Shown here: piece by piece, positions 12,429 to 24,400 of the stretch
Numbering within the stretch: position 1 is the first letter of the stretch
Layout: each line of letters starts with the position of its first letter
The notes under the pieces: generated by a model
The model's database searches: none
What the model saw: the letters and a program-made list of their open reading frames with translations, nothing else
Told to the model about the DNA's origin: nothing
Origin: Brugia malayi
Lineage: Eukaryota; Nematoda; Chromadorea; Rhabditida; Onchocercidae
Assembly (NCBI RefSeq): GCF_000002995.4
Contig: NW_025062475.1
Span: forward strand, 9,118,187-9,182,186
Direction: 5' to 3'
Length of the DNA stretch: 64,000 nucleotides
Position numbers and translations under genes: made by a program

Positions 12429-15400
12429 ATGCACATCAAAAAAAAAGTAATATCTTCTTAAATTGCTATTTATTTAAACTATCTTACGATGTTTTCTTCA
12501 TAGTTAGACTAAAAGCTAGCAATGATACGCGACGCAAAGATCTTTTTGTTAACACTAATATCAGGAAATGCGAGTTTTTAGGTTCTCAACATTGAAAGTA
12601 TCGTTTTCAGTTCGAATCCGGAGCTGCTACCAATTATATCACTCGGGGACGAGCGCTGAAAAAACTGCAGTTGTCATTGAAGGATTTTCGTCGCCTTTGC
12701 ATCTTAAAAGGAGTTTATCCTCATGAACCGTTGCATAAAAAGAAAGTTAACAAGGGGTCAACAGAAAATCGAGTGTACTATTATGCTAAAGACATCAACT
12801 TTCTTGCTTCTGAACCAATTATTAGAAAATTCCGGGAATATAAGGTATGCTATTTCTTTTATCTTTTTAAGTATGTGTGGCAGGATTGAGCGATTGGTTT
12901 GATGAATGTCTTCTCAAAGTCCTACTGGCTCGGTGATTGCCGACAATTAAAATCAAAAATGGACGATTTATGGTGAATTTAACTGAAAAACACAGCTTAA
13001 ATTACATTTTCAGATATTCTTGAGAAAGCTGACTACGGCAAAAGCGAAGCGAGATGAAGAACGTATCAAAACATTATACGAAAATCGTCCTGAATATCAA
13101 CTGGATCATATTGTGAAAGAAAGGTGTTTTATTTAACAGGTGTTAGGAATTTTTTGACGTTAAGTAGGCTGCTGTACATTATACACACTTTTATGCATGA
13201 CTATCTGCCTTTTGCAGATATCCGACGTTCGAATCAGCGCTGCGGGATCTGGATGATGCGTTATGTTTGCTGTTTGCTTTTGCAGTTTTGCCTCATACAA
13301 AAATTATTACTAGCTCCTTAGTGGCTTCATCTCGAAGGCTAACAGCAGAATTCAATCATTATATCATCGAATCGAATTCGCTGAATAAGGTGAGCCATTT
13401 TGCGCAGCATTTGTTTATCTTTTATATGATTCGAAAAATTCATTCTTAGTCTTTTACCGTAGGTAGCTTACTAGTCTCAGTTTTTCCGACTGTTTATCGC
13501 TGTTGATAAAATTTCGACTGTTTATTGCTGTTGATTTGATAGATTATGATACTATTTCAAGTGCTAGGCATCATTTCATAACTCCGTGAAGCTGTAGATG
13601 GTTAATGGGGATTATTACCAGAAAATGTTGAGAGATATTTCTGTTTCAGGTTTTTGTTTCAATTAAAGGGATTTATTATGAAGCAGAAGTGATGGGTGAA
13701 CGAGTAACATGGATTGTAGGTCATGATAGAGGCATGGGACATGTGAGTGAGGTAGATTTTTCCGTGATGGCAACATTTGCGGAATTTTATGTTACAATGC
13801 TCGAATTCGTCAACTTTCGACTTTATCAGTCAGTTGGACTGTTTTATCCGCCTAAACTTGCTTTTAAATCGGACAAGGTTGTTTTTATATTATGACATTC
13901 CTTCTCATTATCTTCTCACGCTTTCTTGTTATGCTTACATTTAAAAAAAAAAAAAATCCTATTCATCTCAGAATTTTTATGTATTCTTCTTTCAGTTTTT
14001 ATTAAAATTTGGGAACATTTTAGCTTGAAGACGATGATCAAGCTGAAGAAGGAAGAGTATATAGTTTAGCGTGTCCACTGTCGAAATTTGAAAATTATGA
14101 GGAACAAATTGATGCCAGTATCGGTGATGAAGTCGATAATGTACTCAACGAAAAGTTATGCGATGTCGAAAAGAGAAAACAGCTGTTTGCAAACTATCGT
14201 TTTTGGTTAAATCGTGAAGTCCCAAAGGATGTTCTTGCAATTATTATAAGGTTATTATCGCGGTCCCAGTAAACGTCATGTTCATTTCTTTCATTGGTAA
14301 TATAATACATAGCACCTAATCCTATTTAAGTCATTTCTTTACAAGCTTTATTTTACAGAAGCTGTGGTGGCTTGGTTTCCTGGGAAAATTGTCCAGCGGC
14401 ACAGTATTATGAAAATGATGCTCAGATTACCCACCAGATAGTGGACAGACCACTACTTGACAGTCATAAAAATATTAGCAGGTATTTCAGATTTCACCAT
14501 CTGCCATCTCCTTCGTATAAAATGGAATAATCTATTAACCAACATTTATAGAAGACTATTTTATTCGCTCAACAAACATATCTTTGTAGGGGATAATGTG
14601 CTGGTCGTTATTTTTCATACCAAAACTTGTAGATGTTACGTACAACCGCAGTGGGTTTTCGACAGTTTTAATAGACGAAGTTGCCTTTCAATAAAGAAGT
14701 ATCTTCCCGGTGCAATACTGCCACCTCACTTGTCACCTTTTTCCAGTGATTATGACACTTATGAAGAGCAGCTCAACCAGTTGAGGCTATTAAGCAAAGG
14801 TCCTTTTTTCTTTTTCTAGAACTGTTGTTGGGAAGAGTTCCACAAAATAACTTTTTCGAAATACTGATTAAACCACTTTGTTGTTGCATCTAGTAAATCC
14901 CAATTTCCAGCATCGGCAAACGTGACCAACAGAATGGAAACTGAGGCAGAAAACAAAGTGCAAGAAAGGAAAAAAATTCAAAAAGAAAAGGAAGTACCAA
15001 TTATAAACGTCAACAAAGGTCGAATGCATAAAGAAAATTTGCAGAAGAAACTAAACGAAAAGGTAAAAATGACTCTTCGTTGTACTTTTTATCAATGCTA
15101 ATTTTTTCCTATCTAGAAAGAAAAGAGAAGCTGTGTAGGCAGATTTCAGTCCAGCTTTTTAACTTCAAGTTGTATTTTGATTACATACTACGAAAACTGA
15201 TTTTTGTACAAGGTCTAAAAATCCCAAATGTTATTTGCAGATATTAATATTTTTTAAGACATAAGGCTTCAGTTACTGGGCGATAACTGCGTAGATTTCG
15301 GAAAGATATGTAAATTAATTGAAGTTTCCTTCTGATCTAAGTAGTTATCTTTTTAAGGGACATGAACTCAAACTACGTGAAATGCTCATACCGAAAAAGC

Positions 15401-15504
15401 GTAGACGAGTGTATTCCAAAATCAAGCGAGGAATTAAACGTCGAGTTCACGAAGAGAAGAAATTAAATGAGAAAAGATTGAAAATGTTGAAAGCAGCGGA
15501 TTGA
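12429..15504 (+). CDS. lpd-7: Pescadillo homolog (PES1)
   Basis: Nucleolar protein of the PES1-BOP1-WDR12 (PeBoW) complex, needed for 27S/32S pre-rRNA processing and 60S assembly. Exons: 12429-12446, 12611-12844, 13014-13123, 13218-13389, 13650-13877, 14024-14250, 14359-14481, 14633-14799, 14911-15062, 15358-15504, giving 525 residues. The N-terminal Pescadillo domain is clear ([19 protein letters not shown], then [16 protein letters not shown]). A BRCT domain spans roughly residues 325-425 ([13 protein letters not shown] to [13 protein letters not shown]). A basic tail holds [20 protein letters not shown]. The first exon encodes only MHIKKK. It was chosen because it splices in phase and matches the short Lys-rich N-terminus of the family. 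The donor after exon 8 (GTCCTT) and the AAG acceptor of the last exon are weak. AATAAA follows at 15534. Confidence 0.93.
13487..13535. repeat. short tandem duplication in Pescadillo intron 4
   Basis: A 21-base unit at 13487-13507 recurs at 13515-13535 with one mismatch and a 28-base period. It lies wholly inside the intron. Confidence 0.75.
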
Positions 15505-16388
15505 TATATGCGTTGTATTTGTTAAAATTATGGAATAAATCGTTGTAAAATATTTGGTTATGACGTCTGATATACTATTGATTTGTCAAAAAACAAGTGG
15601 ATCATACGGGTTCAGTGGATAAAGTGCATATTTAATATAGCGAATTGTGAAAAGGCTTGGAAATGTTAAAGCCTGAGTTATCTGACGAAGAAATCATAGG
15701 AATCATGAAGAAATTAAGTGAACCGGAAATTAGAGTGGACTGAGTCGTTCCCATTCAGAAAAAAAAAAAGAATTAGGGGGAGCGAAATTATTAACCATAG
15801 TCAAAAAAAAAACCAAACAATAAAACATAAAATTAAAGATGCAGACAAGAGAAAAGGCAGAGGTAATGTTATTTATGTGGTACTAATTTAAATTACCAGT
15901 AATTAATTTCAGAACATCTTTGTCAAATAACGGTTGTCATATACGTGCTTCTAGTACTTTTTCAGAATTACTGAAGAAATGAAGCCATGATGACAAGCAT
16001 CATGATGATGTATATTGACCTGAGAATAGAAGCAAATGTTCCAATGAGAAAAAGAGTAATCCATTTTTGAGAATAAAAGGTTATTCACACAAACAATTTA
16101 AGGAATTATATACACTTACAAATAGTATGAAGTTGAATAAACCATAATGTTTATGAGTAAAACAAACAATGACAAAGATATTACTTTTTAAGAAAAGAAG
16201 ATTTTTGTAACTTCTAGTAAGACACTATACCGGAAAAAGTTCAAATTAATTAGATGAAACTATTGAAAGACAAAGTGACTTTACATTATAGTTTTATTCC
16301 CGTAAAATCTTCACTTGTACTGTCTTACTAGGCATTGGTTTTAATAATAGAGGTCTGATAATATACTTTAAAGGCAAGTCCAAATACA
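15505..16388. other. intergenic, convergent 3' ends of Pescadillo and parkin
   Basis: AT-rich DNA with homopolymer runs and no supportable gene. The Pescadillo poly(A) signal is at 15534-15539. Confidence 0.5.
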
Positions 16389-18770
16389 TCAGTCGAACCA
16401 GTGATTCCATTGACAATTTTCACTCCATGACTTCACACACAAAAAACACCAATGCTCACCACACTGCGAACAGTGCATGTGAGCGCAACCGCCATTCCGC
16501 TCTGTTGGAGTATCACAAGAGGGACATCTGCGACATATACGCTCGATGGTCTTCTTGGTCGCATCTGTTCCCAAACAAATACATTCTAATTGTCGACATA
16601 AGCCACAGAATGAGACATAACATTCCGGACAAATTATCTAAAAAAAATTTTTTTTTTTTTTTGCTTGAAATCTTTGGAGATGAATAAACTGCAAAATTGT
16701 AATCATTGAAAGAAAAACAAATATATATCATATACAGTTACATACTTTAGCACATCTGACAGCCCAACTAGTGTATTGACATACCTTTGGATTTGATGGA
16801 CTAAACTCCCATAGAAAAGAAGCACCGCAGTTTGCTCTTGGACAAAACATTCCTTCTTGTTCCAGCGTAATAAAATGTTCTGCTGCTTGCCGCTGATATT
16901 CGTCATAAGTCGATTTGCCCATCAGATAAAAACAATGTGTGTCGACTACACATCCTATAAATTATAAAAATCAGAAGCATTCTATCCTATTAACTTCCTT
17001 GATTCAGCTCATTTGCTTACTAAAAACTTCTCAGTTAACCCTAATTACGACAGACAGTGGGAAGAAAATGTAGTGAAAAAAAAAAAAAAAAATGAAAAAA
17101 GAAAGAAAAAATTTTTTGCTGAGAACATGAATGAAAGCCTAGCCTTTTAAATTAAAATTTTTTTGACCAAACAGCAATTCATGGAGTTTCAAGAACTAAC
17201 ATTTATAAAATTATACAAAAGAGAAATCCGTATAATCTAAACTTGTGAATATTTCTAAAGTTAAATCACCAATATTACAAACCACGACAGTTGTAAACAG
17301 GACAACCAACAGTGTAACCATTTGGCGGCATAAATGCAAACTGATGTTCAACAAAAGCTGTTTTGATATAGGTTGAGAAACAATCCACGCATGTTTGATG
17401 ATGGCAATTCAACTGCACAACAATCTACAGGAATGAAACACAAAGGATATGAATTTAAACTAACCTTTTAAATTAGTTACATGACTAGAAGTCCCGGATA
17501 ATACTTTCTAAAATAATGCAACTTTTCTTATTACTCAGTGAGAAATATGAAAATCACTTTCATATGCGAATCACAACATATCGAACAATTGCCTAATCCA
17601 CGAAAATTTCGAACATGTGTTAGAGGTACTGCCACCTAAAATTGACAATATATAACACTATGAAATAGAAATCTATAACATTTCAAATGGTAATAACGGT
17701 GAAAAGGGATCTACAGAAGGCGAAATATAATGAATAATCAAATAACATTGCGAGGACAAGAAACAATGACACACCTGGCCGCAGTCGATGCATTTGAAGC
17801 AAAAACGTGCTGCAGTCTCCTTCTCACAATCCTTGCAGTCGGCTTGTATAGTATTTCTACAAAAAAAAAAAAAAAAAACAAAAACTTACGAAACGAAACA
17901 GTCTAATCACTTATACTTTTCTTGCTCGATGTCTCGTCTAAACACTACAATTTTTATTATATATAAATGAAGACTTCTAGAATAATCTCATTCCAATGAA
18001 ATTACCAGTCTCAAATAATTAACACTCTCATTCTCTTCCAAAATTTTTATATTATATAGTGATAAAAAAGTCTATTTGAAAATGACTTTAAAATTAATAG
18101 ACAAAAACAATATCTTACATTAGAACGTCATTCCAACTGGAAGGCTCTCTAGTGAGAATTAGTGAAGCGGATGAGCACTCAACACAATAGACGCGCAATT
18201 TACCGTTCTTTAGTGAACTGCAACTTTTACAAAAGACCTTAAATGATGTGATTTCAGATGACCTGTTATTTGCGGACAATGAGGATCCACTTTTCTGCTT
18301 TTCATCTTCTGATGAACAAGGTGCAGTGACTACTGCTGTTAGCGAGCTAAAAATAATAGAAATGAAGTGATAATTTTATCAGAAAAGAAACATAGATGGT
18401 AGATGAAAATAGATAACCTGAAACATCACACATTTCACCTAATATTCAAAGCTGAATTTGATCTCACAGTAAAATGGAAAAATGATTAAAAGTTGAGAAC
18501 ACTATGCAGATTGCAGACCAAGTAAGGAAAATGAAAGATTTACGTTTGTGGTCCAAGTAAGAGGGCACTGATCGGTGTATTGTAAGTTAATTTATTTCCA
18601 CAGAGGATAAGAAGGAAGTTAGAGTGAGGAATACCAAGCGTGGTTGACAACTTCTTTGCCACGTCACCAACAGTTCCATCGCCATCCACTTCGACGATAA
18701 CGTTTCTGGAGCGACCGATATGACGCATATACCATGGCTCTCGATTCCACACCGTAATCAATAATTGCAT
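16389..18770 (-). CDS. pdr-1: parkin, RBR-type E3 ubiquitin ligase
   Basis: RBR E3 ligase of the PINK1/parkin mitochondrial quality-control pathway. Exons: 18770-18544, 18346-18119, 17856-17775, 17635-17558, 17424-17283, 16954-16746 and 16637-16389, giving 404 residues. An N-terminal ubiquitin-like domain covers residues 1-76. RING0 (about 105-180) contains FCKSC and NGKLRVYCVEC. RING1 (about 195-255) contains GNCSICC and CHHQTCVDC. The in-between-RING domain follows in exon 6 and early exon 7. RING2 holds RRCPSCDTPTERNGGCAHMHC split over about 357-378, with the predicted catalytic Cys near 373 followed by His 375. The protein ends NHWFD, close to the HWFDV end of the human protein. The full domain order and all key cysteines are present, so the copy looks functional. 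T-runs on the coding strand serve as polypyrimidine tracts. Confidence 0.95.
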
Positions 18771-18885
18771 TTCATAGTGTAAATACTGGCGGTAACTCCC
18801 GACAGATCCAACAACAGGTCACTGCAATACATTCACCAACAGATCACTCATAATCTCACAGCCTTTATTCTCGTTACGAAACAAA

Positions 18886-19000
18886 TAGGTTCATGTTGAT
18901 TAGATCTTTTGAAGTACTCTTTCAGCGCTGTTCCGAACTCCCGAATCCAGAATCCCACTCCAACTTTGTGTATACATATGAGCTAATCAACATGAACCTA
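18886..19000. repeat. 18-bp perfect inverted repeat
   Basis: TAGGTTCATGTTGATTAG at 18886-18903 is the exact reverse complement of 18983-19000, with a 79-base spacer. It could be the termini of a very small transposon relic or a long-stem hairpin. It lies just upstream of the parkin start. Confidence 0.85.
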
Positions 19001-19019
19001 GTTATTTCAGAAACAGATT

Positions 19020-19110
19020 TGTGTGTGTGTGTGTGTGTGTGTTGTATGTATATATCGATGTATGTAGATATATATGTATGTATGTGTGTGTGTATATATA
19101 TGTATGTATG
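19020..19110. repeat. (TG)n/(TATG)n microsatellite
   Basis: Eleven GT units followed by imperfect TATG, TA and TG units. Confidence 0.9.
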
Positions 19111-21388
19111 TTATTCCACTTGTTAAAAATTAAAAAAACATGTGAAGCATGAGATGACAAATTAAGCTAGATAGAAGACTTAAGAAGATTCTGTCTCAGA
19201 GGTCAAACGGTGAAACGGACAACAGATTACATTCGAGATATGTTCGAAGTATTCCTGGGATAATAGGACAAGAGCTTCTGCACTCATTATTGTATATTCT
19301 CTACTCAAAATTTGCTTTAGCTCCGTTTATCATTTGTGCATGCATAATGTGTAACCACGGATTATATACTCATTTGACAGTGTTGACTACTAATATGATT
19401 TACCTATATTTCAAGTGTCGTGGATTTTCTATGCATCATTAGGAGGAAACTGCTAGATTTTAGATTGATTTTACAGATAACTCAAAAGATTCAGTTCCAT
19501 TCTACTTAGATATTCATGTTTTCTCGTTATAATACGTGAGAATAAGCTTTACTGAAAGTTAGAGAAATGTGGAAGTTGTAGCGGATTAATTTGATTAAAT
19601 TTTTCATAATCGTCAAATAAAACTCGGAAGTTACCGGATGGTGTGAAATTTGTATTGCATGCGTGAGAAATTTAAGGGAAAACAGAATTATTATTACCAT
19701 TTTAAGGAAAATCTCAAAAATAAAATCTTAGAGTCACTCAGAAATTGGTTTTGCTACTATTTTATCAGCATTTTATCAGACAGCGCGATTTTCAGCGAAC
19801 TTTCCCATCGATAGTAAAGCAAGATCGATTTTAATTTTTCAGAGGAATGTTGATTATATAACGGAGAAGATAAGGATTGAGAAATAGCTTGGCCAATTAG
19901 AACTAAGTAGTCAACGAATTTGGATGTCCTCGTAATGCCTTTTTTAAGCGACTTTTTCTGATATGCATTTTGTATGTTTGTAAGTGGATTGTAGTTAAGT
20001 AATCAGATGGATTGCTTCCATTAGGAAGGCCAGCAAGACTCACTTGCTATAACTTCACCTAGCCTTTGTTTTAGTAATATTCTCGAATTTAAACTTAGGA
20101 TTAAATAGCTTCAAAAGATAAGTCTTCAAAAGCTCTGCAAACGAAAACATATTAAACGTGTTTTTCTTTGCTCGCTTAAAGTGAGTTATCTATTCAATAG
20201 TGGCCCTAACAGTACCCTTTCAACTGGGTCATTTTCTAGAATTACATAAAGATCACTTTTATAAAACAGCGAGCAATATACTCTGATTTGATAGAGTATT
20301 AAAATGCCAGATCGATCGTGCTAATGAAGTGAAGTGTATAAAATTGATTTGTGCAGAGTTTCTTTTTTACTAGTCTTCTATCCAGTGAGAAGGATATAAG
20401 AGGATAAATTCTGTTTTAAAATGAAATGTGGCTGGCTTATAGCCTAACAGAGAATGTTTATATTCAAGCAAAATTAAAATGGTTTTCAAGCTGGAGATGA
20501 TGTCATCGATGAATCCGATAAAGTTGAAAAATAATTCATTACATGAGAGCCATTTTTCCTAACTCTCTATTGATAGGAATAAATTTGCGAAGTGAATATC
20601 AAGAAAATTCACTGCACCTGATATTTTATAACCAAGGGCAGCTAACGTCGATATTAAATTTTACGCAATTAGCTTTTCTAGTTTTTATTTCGGAAGAAAT
20701 ACTCATGATTATGTATATTATATTTCCATGATATGTGTAGCAAGTATGTAGTTTTCCTTGCAGAACCATTGGAGTTAAGCCTTTTCAAATTAAAAATTGG
20801 GCCTACAGGAATTAGCATCATTATTGTTGTAGGTAGTGTTATTTACACTTCAGAAGATGTCAAATTCTTCATCAAGAAATGAATGAGCATAGTTGATCCT
20901 TTTATAATCAAGACACATAAATTTTGGTACGCTTCCTTGGCCATTAAACACATAGACTTCTTGGGAGATAAAAGAAAAAAGGGAGAGAAAAGAATTAAAA
21001 AGAATTAATTTGTTTGATGGGATCCAAAAGGAACTTCAAGATATTCAAGGGATTTGATGTGAATACTGAGAGAACATGCGCTTCTCTTGGTCCATTTCCA
21101 TTGATCGCAATCAGCCTAAGCTCAGCAGCCAAGATGATCAAACAGTATACGGCTGGCTGTCCTCTTTCCTTGTCCTTCTTTCACACTTTCAATTATATTC
21201 TGCAAAGAATCACATTCAACAGAATGAAAAGAGGAAAATAAGGAATGGAAGTCCCACCCCTGGGGAGTTTCTTTTTGGTTATCGTAACCCAAGTCCGCCT
21301 CCTAATATCATCTAAAGCTCATAGCCAACGAGTATATGTAATGGTACTCGAGTTGGCTTCTTGAAGTTATTATATCAGAAGCCCAATT

Positions 21389-21451
21389 ACCATCACTGTC
21401 ACCATCACCATCACCATCACCATCACCATCACTATCACTATCACTATCACC
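21389..21451. repeat. (CAT/CAC) trinucleotide tract before flp-14
   Basis: Repeats of ATCACC and ATCACT end 12 bases before the flp-14 ATG, so they probably lie in the 5' UTR. Confidence 0.85.
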
Positions 21452-21463
21452 GCTAACGTTATC

Positions 21464-24400
21464 ATGAAAGGCCGCCATCACCTCTTCTCGTCCACTCTTA
21501 TCACTGCATTAATAATTTCCGGTTGTGTACAGTACACAACCGGTCAATTACAAACTTGTTCACAGGTACTAATTCTATTTCTTTCTACATAACAGCGTTA
21601 GTCAATATCGTTTAAGTAATCTTATTAATATATATATTTAAAAAAAAAAAAAAGAAAAAAACAGTCATTGTTAAGTGAATGTTTACTTCATATGATAGTA
21701 TCATCGATCTCATTTTGTCAACGTTTCAAAGCGGTAAGTCTTGTCTGTTGTTGATTAAATAAACAGTTTCAAAAAGGTTTTTCATCAGTCATAAAAGTTT
21801 TCAGTCTTTGACAAAATGTTTTACAAATTGTAAAGCATAGAACATAATTCTGCTAACTATTATATATATAATAAAGAATTCTGTCAAAAGTTTATTGAGC
21901 AATCTTTCTTCTGATATCAAGTGTTTTCTTGGAAAATAAGGGAAAAAATAAAGAATTCGTTTGGAATAATCTTCAACTAAATTTCAAGTCTGACTTGCGA
22001 AAACATTTATATTGCATTAAGTAATTGAATTTTGAACAATTTTTATTGTTAGTGATGAAATTTATGACTCAGCATTTCGCTGTTCCCAAATGAATTTACT
22101 GTTTTTCACAGCACATGACTAGATCTTTCTGATTTGAACTATTTCATGTAAAATTGGCCTTAAATGAAGTAATTTTTTCTACTTGCATTTAAGACAAATA
22201 TACGAAAACTCATTTTATTAGTTTATAATGATAAAAAAAGGGTTGATCTATAAGAAAATGATGTTTGATTTGCTTGAAATTAATGAGTAATTTCTTTATT
22301 TTCTTTCATATGGCCGAAATTTTTGAAATATTTTATTTGAAAAATGATTCTTCAGCAATTTTTCGATGATGGGAAATGTTTAGAAAGAATTGAATCGTAG
22401 GATTTTCATGCATAAAAGATTTTACATTCAATGCTATGAAAAAAGTGGAAGAAGTAATTCTTCTAAACCTATTAATTTCAGTCGATAAGCCAAAAATTTC
22501 CATTCAATCATTTTTCTATAGATTTTACGTTACTCAGACTATTGATTTTTGCAGCATTGACATTCACAGATTCCTGAGATTTAGTTCAGTCGATCATTTT
22601 TTTTTCAACTAATCATTTTTTTTCTCTTATTAGTTGATCTTCGCACTCATTTTTTTTTTTTTTTTTTTCATTGTGATATTAATCCTTGAAATAAACCACA
22701 GTTTACAGTGCAAAAATTTTGGATGAGTGAACTGCTTACCTAATTAAAGATTGATTATTACACAATTATGCTAAGATTTGCAATTAGATCTGTTCGATCG
22801 TCAGACCTCTAAAACTTCTAATTCTTTCTAATTCCTTTCCGCCTCTTATCATTTTGTTATCATTTCATTACCTCTCAATTAAGTTTCAGTTTGTTTCATC
22901 TCAGCATTACCAATGATTTTGCAACAATAACAATTGCATGTAGAAAAAGCAAATAATAATAATGGTATTTAATAAACAGGTGTCTGTGCTTTTCGCTTAC
23001 CTATCTATAATTACTTATTCGAGAATACAAAAGGGACAATTAGACCTCAAATTGACAAGCATATCACATGAAAGAGAATTGTCAAGTAGATAGTAGAAAT
23101 TAAATCGATTTGATGCAAGAATGGTTTAAATTCAGTCCAGGAAAAAACTTATATCAAGGGGCAATTTCGTGATACCGCAGAATCATCTAATTGCATTACT
23201 GAATCTATAAATGCGTAACTGTAAGCATTTATGAGAGACAAAAAAAGCAAATTATGAAATTTAATATTTAGTGGTGATTGGTGCATCCATCCATACTGGA
23301 AAAGTAAGCCGGAACCGGTCGGATGTAACTTACATGAGTGTACTCATTGCGATGAAACAAATATGGAATATGCTTGACATTGAAGCACCTATTTTGTTTA
23401 TCTATTAGCGCTGCTTTTGTATGAAGTTTGCATAAATTTTCGAGAATTATAAAGTCTAGTTATTCTTCTTGTTTTTTAAAGAAAAACCGTCTTCTGACAT
23501 TTTAATCTTCCTGTTTTCAAATATTGTACCAGACCTTTGACCTCAATTAGCTAAGTATGCTTTTTGATAAAATTGCAAACTGCTTTGTGAGTTATTAATC
23601 CGCAGATCTAACGGAGCGAATTTTAAAAATGTAACTATAGATTTTCAAACAGTTCATTTCAATACTTCATAATGAGAGAGATGCAACAGAAAAGTGGTCA
23701 ATAATTGCCAACTTTTCAAGCATTTTTTTTTTTTTTTTTGTATTTTGAGTTTTCTGATATGCCTGATATGTCTAAGGTTTCGAGAAAACGAACTGTTAAT
23801 CCTTGAATAAAATAAAAAGACATTCAATTCATTAGAAAGAAACAGATACCTTTTGAAGTTCATAACAGGATAGTTACCCAATTTTGAATTTCAAATTTTC
23901 AGATTACTCGATAAGTACGTATATTTACTTGTACACAGTTTCAGAAGAGATGAATAAAAAAAATAAGATCAATTTTGTGGCTTTTTACGAGCAATCGTAA
24001 AAAATATAGTATTGTGAACCGTGAATTAGTGAACTGGATTTTGCTATCCATAATAAGCCAAATTGCTTTTCAAACATAAAATCGCTGATCTCAATATTTT
24101 TTCTCTACGAAATGTTTGCTTTTCCCTTTCTTTGTTGAAAATTTGTTATAATACATAATAATTCTGATACTTGTCACAACATTGTTGCTAAACAGAAAGC
24201 AACCATAAGAGAATCAGGTACCAAAGAACCGGAAAACCATACAATTGAAATCTACCATGCATTTCTAATTCTTCCCAAAATCCAATATAGCATTGGTAAT
24301 AATAATTTGTGAAGTCTTTGTATTGGATACATTCTAGTATAAGAACTGCTGAAGCAACGAAATCTCAAACTATTGGCTTTCAAATGCATATTTCAATAAA

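Larger units (their letters stand above)
18771..21463. other. intergenic between parkin and flp-14 (divergent promoters)
   Basis: No gene I can support. It holds an 18-bp inverted repeat (18886-19000), a TG/TA microsatellite (19020-19110) and a CAT/CAC-rich tract just upstream of flp-14. Short open frames at 20543 and 21014 have no recognisable translation. Confidence 0.45.

Noticed and set aside
12605..12620. tRNA B-box-like GTTCGAATCC
   Set aside because: It lies at the start of Pescadillo exon 2. No A box or foldable cloverleaf surrounds it.
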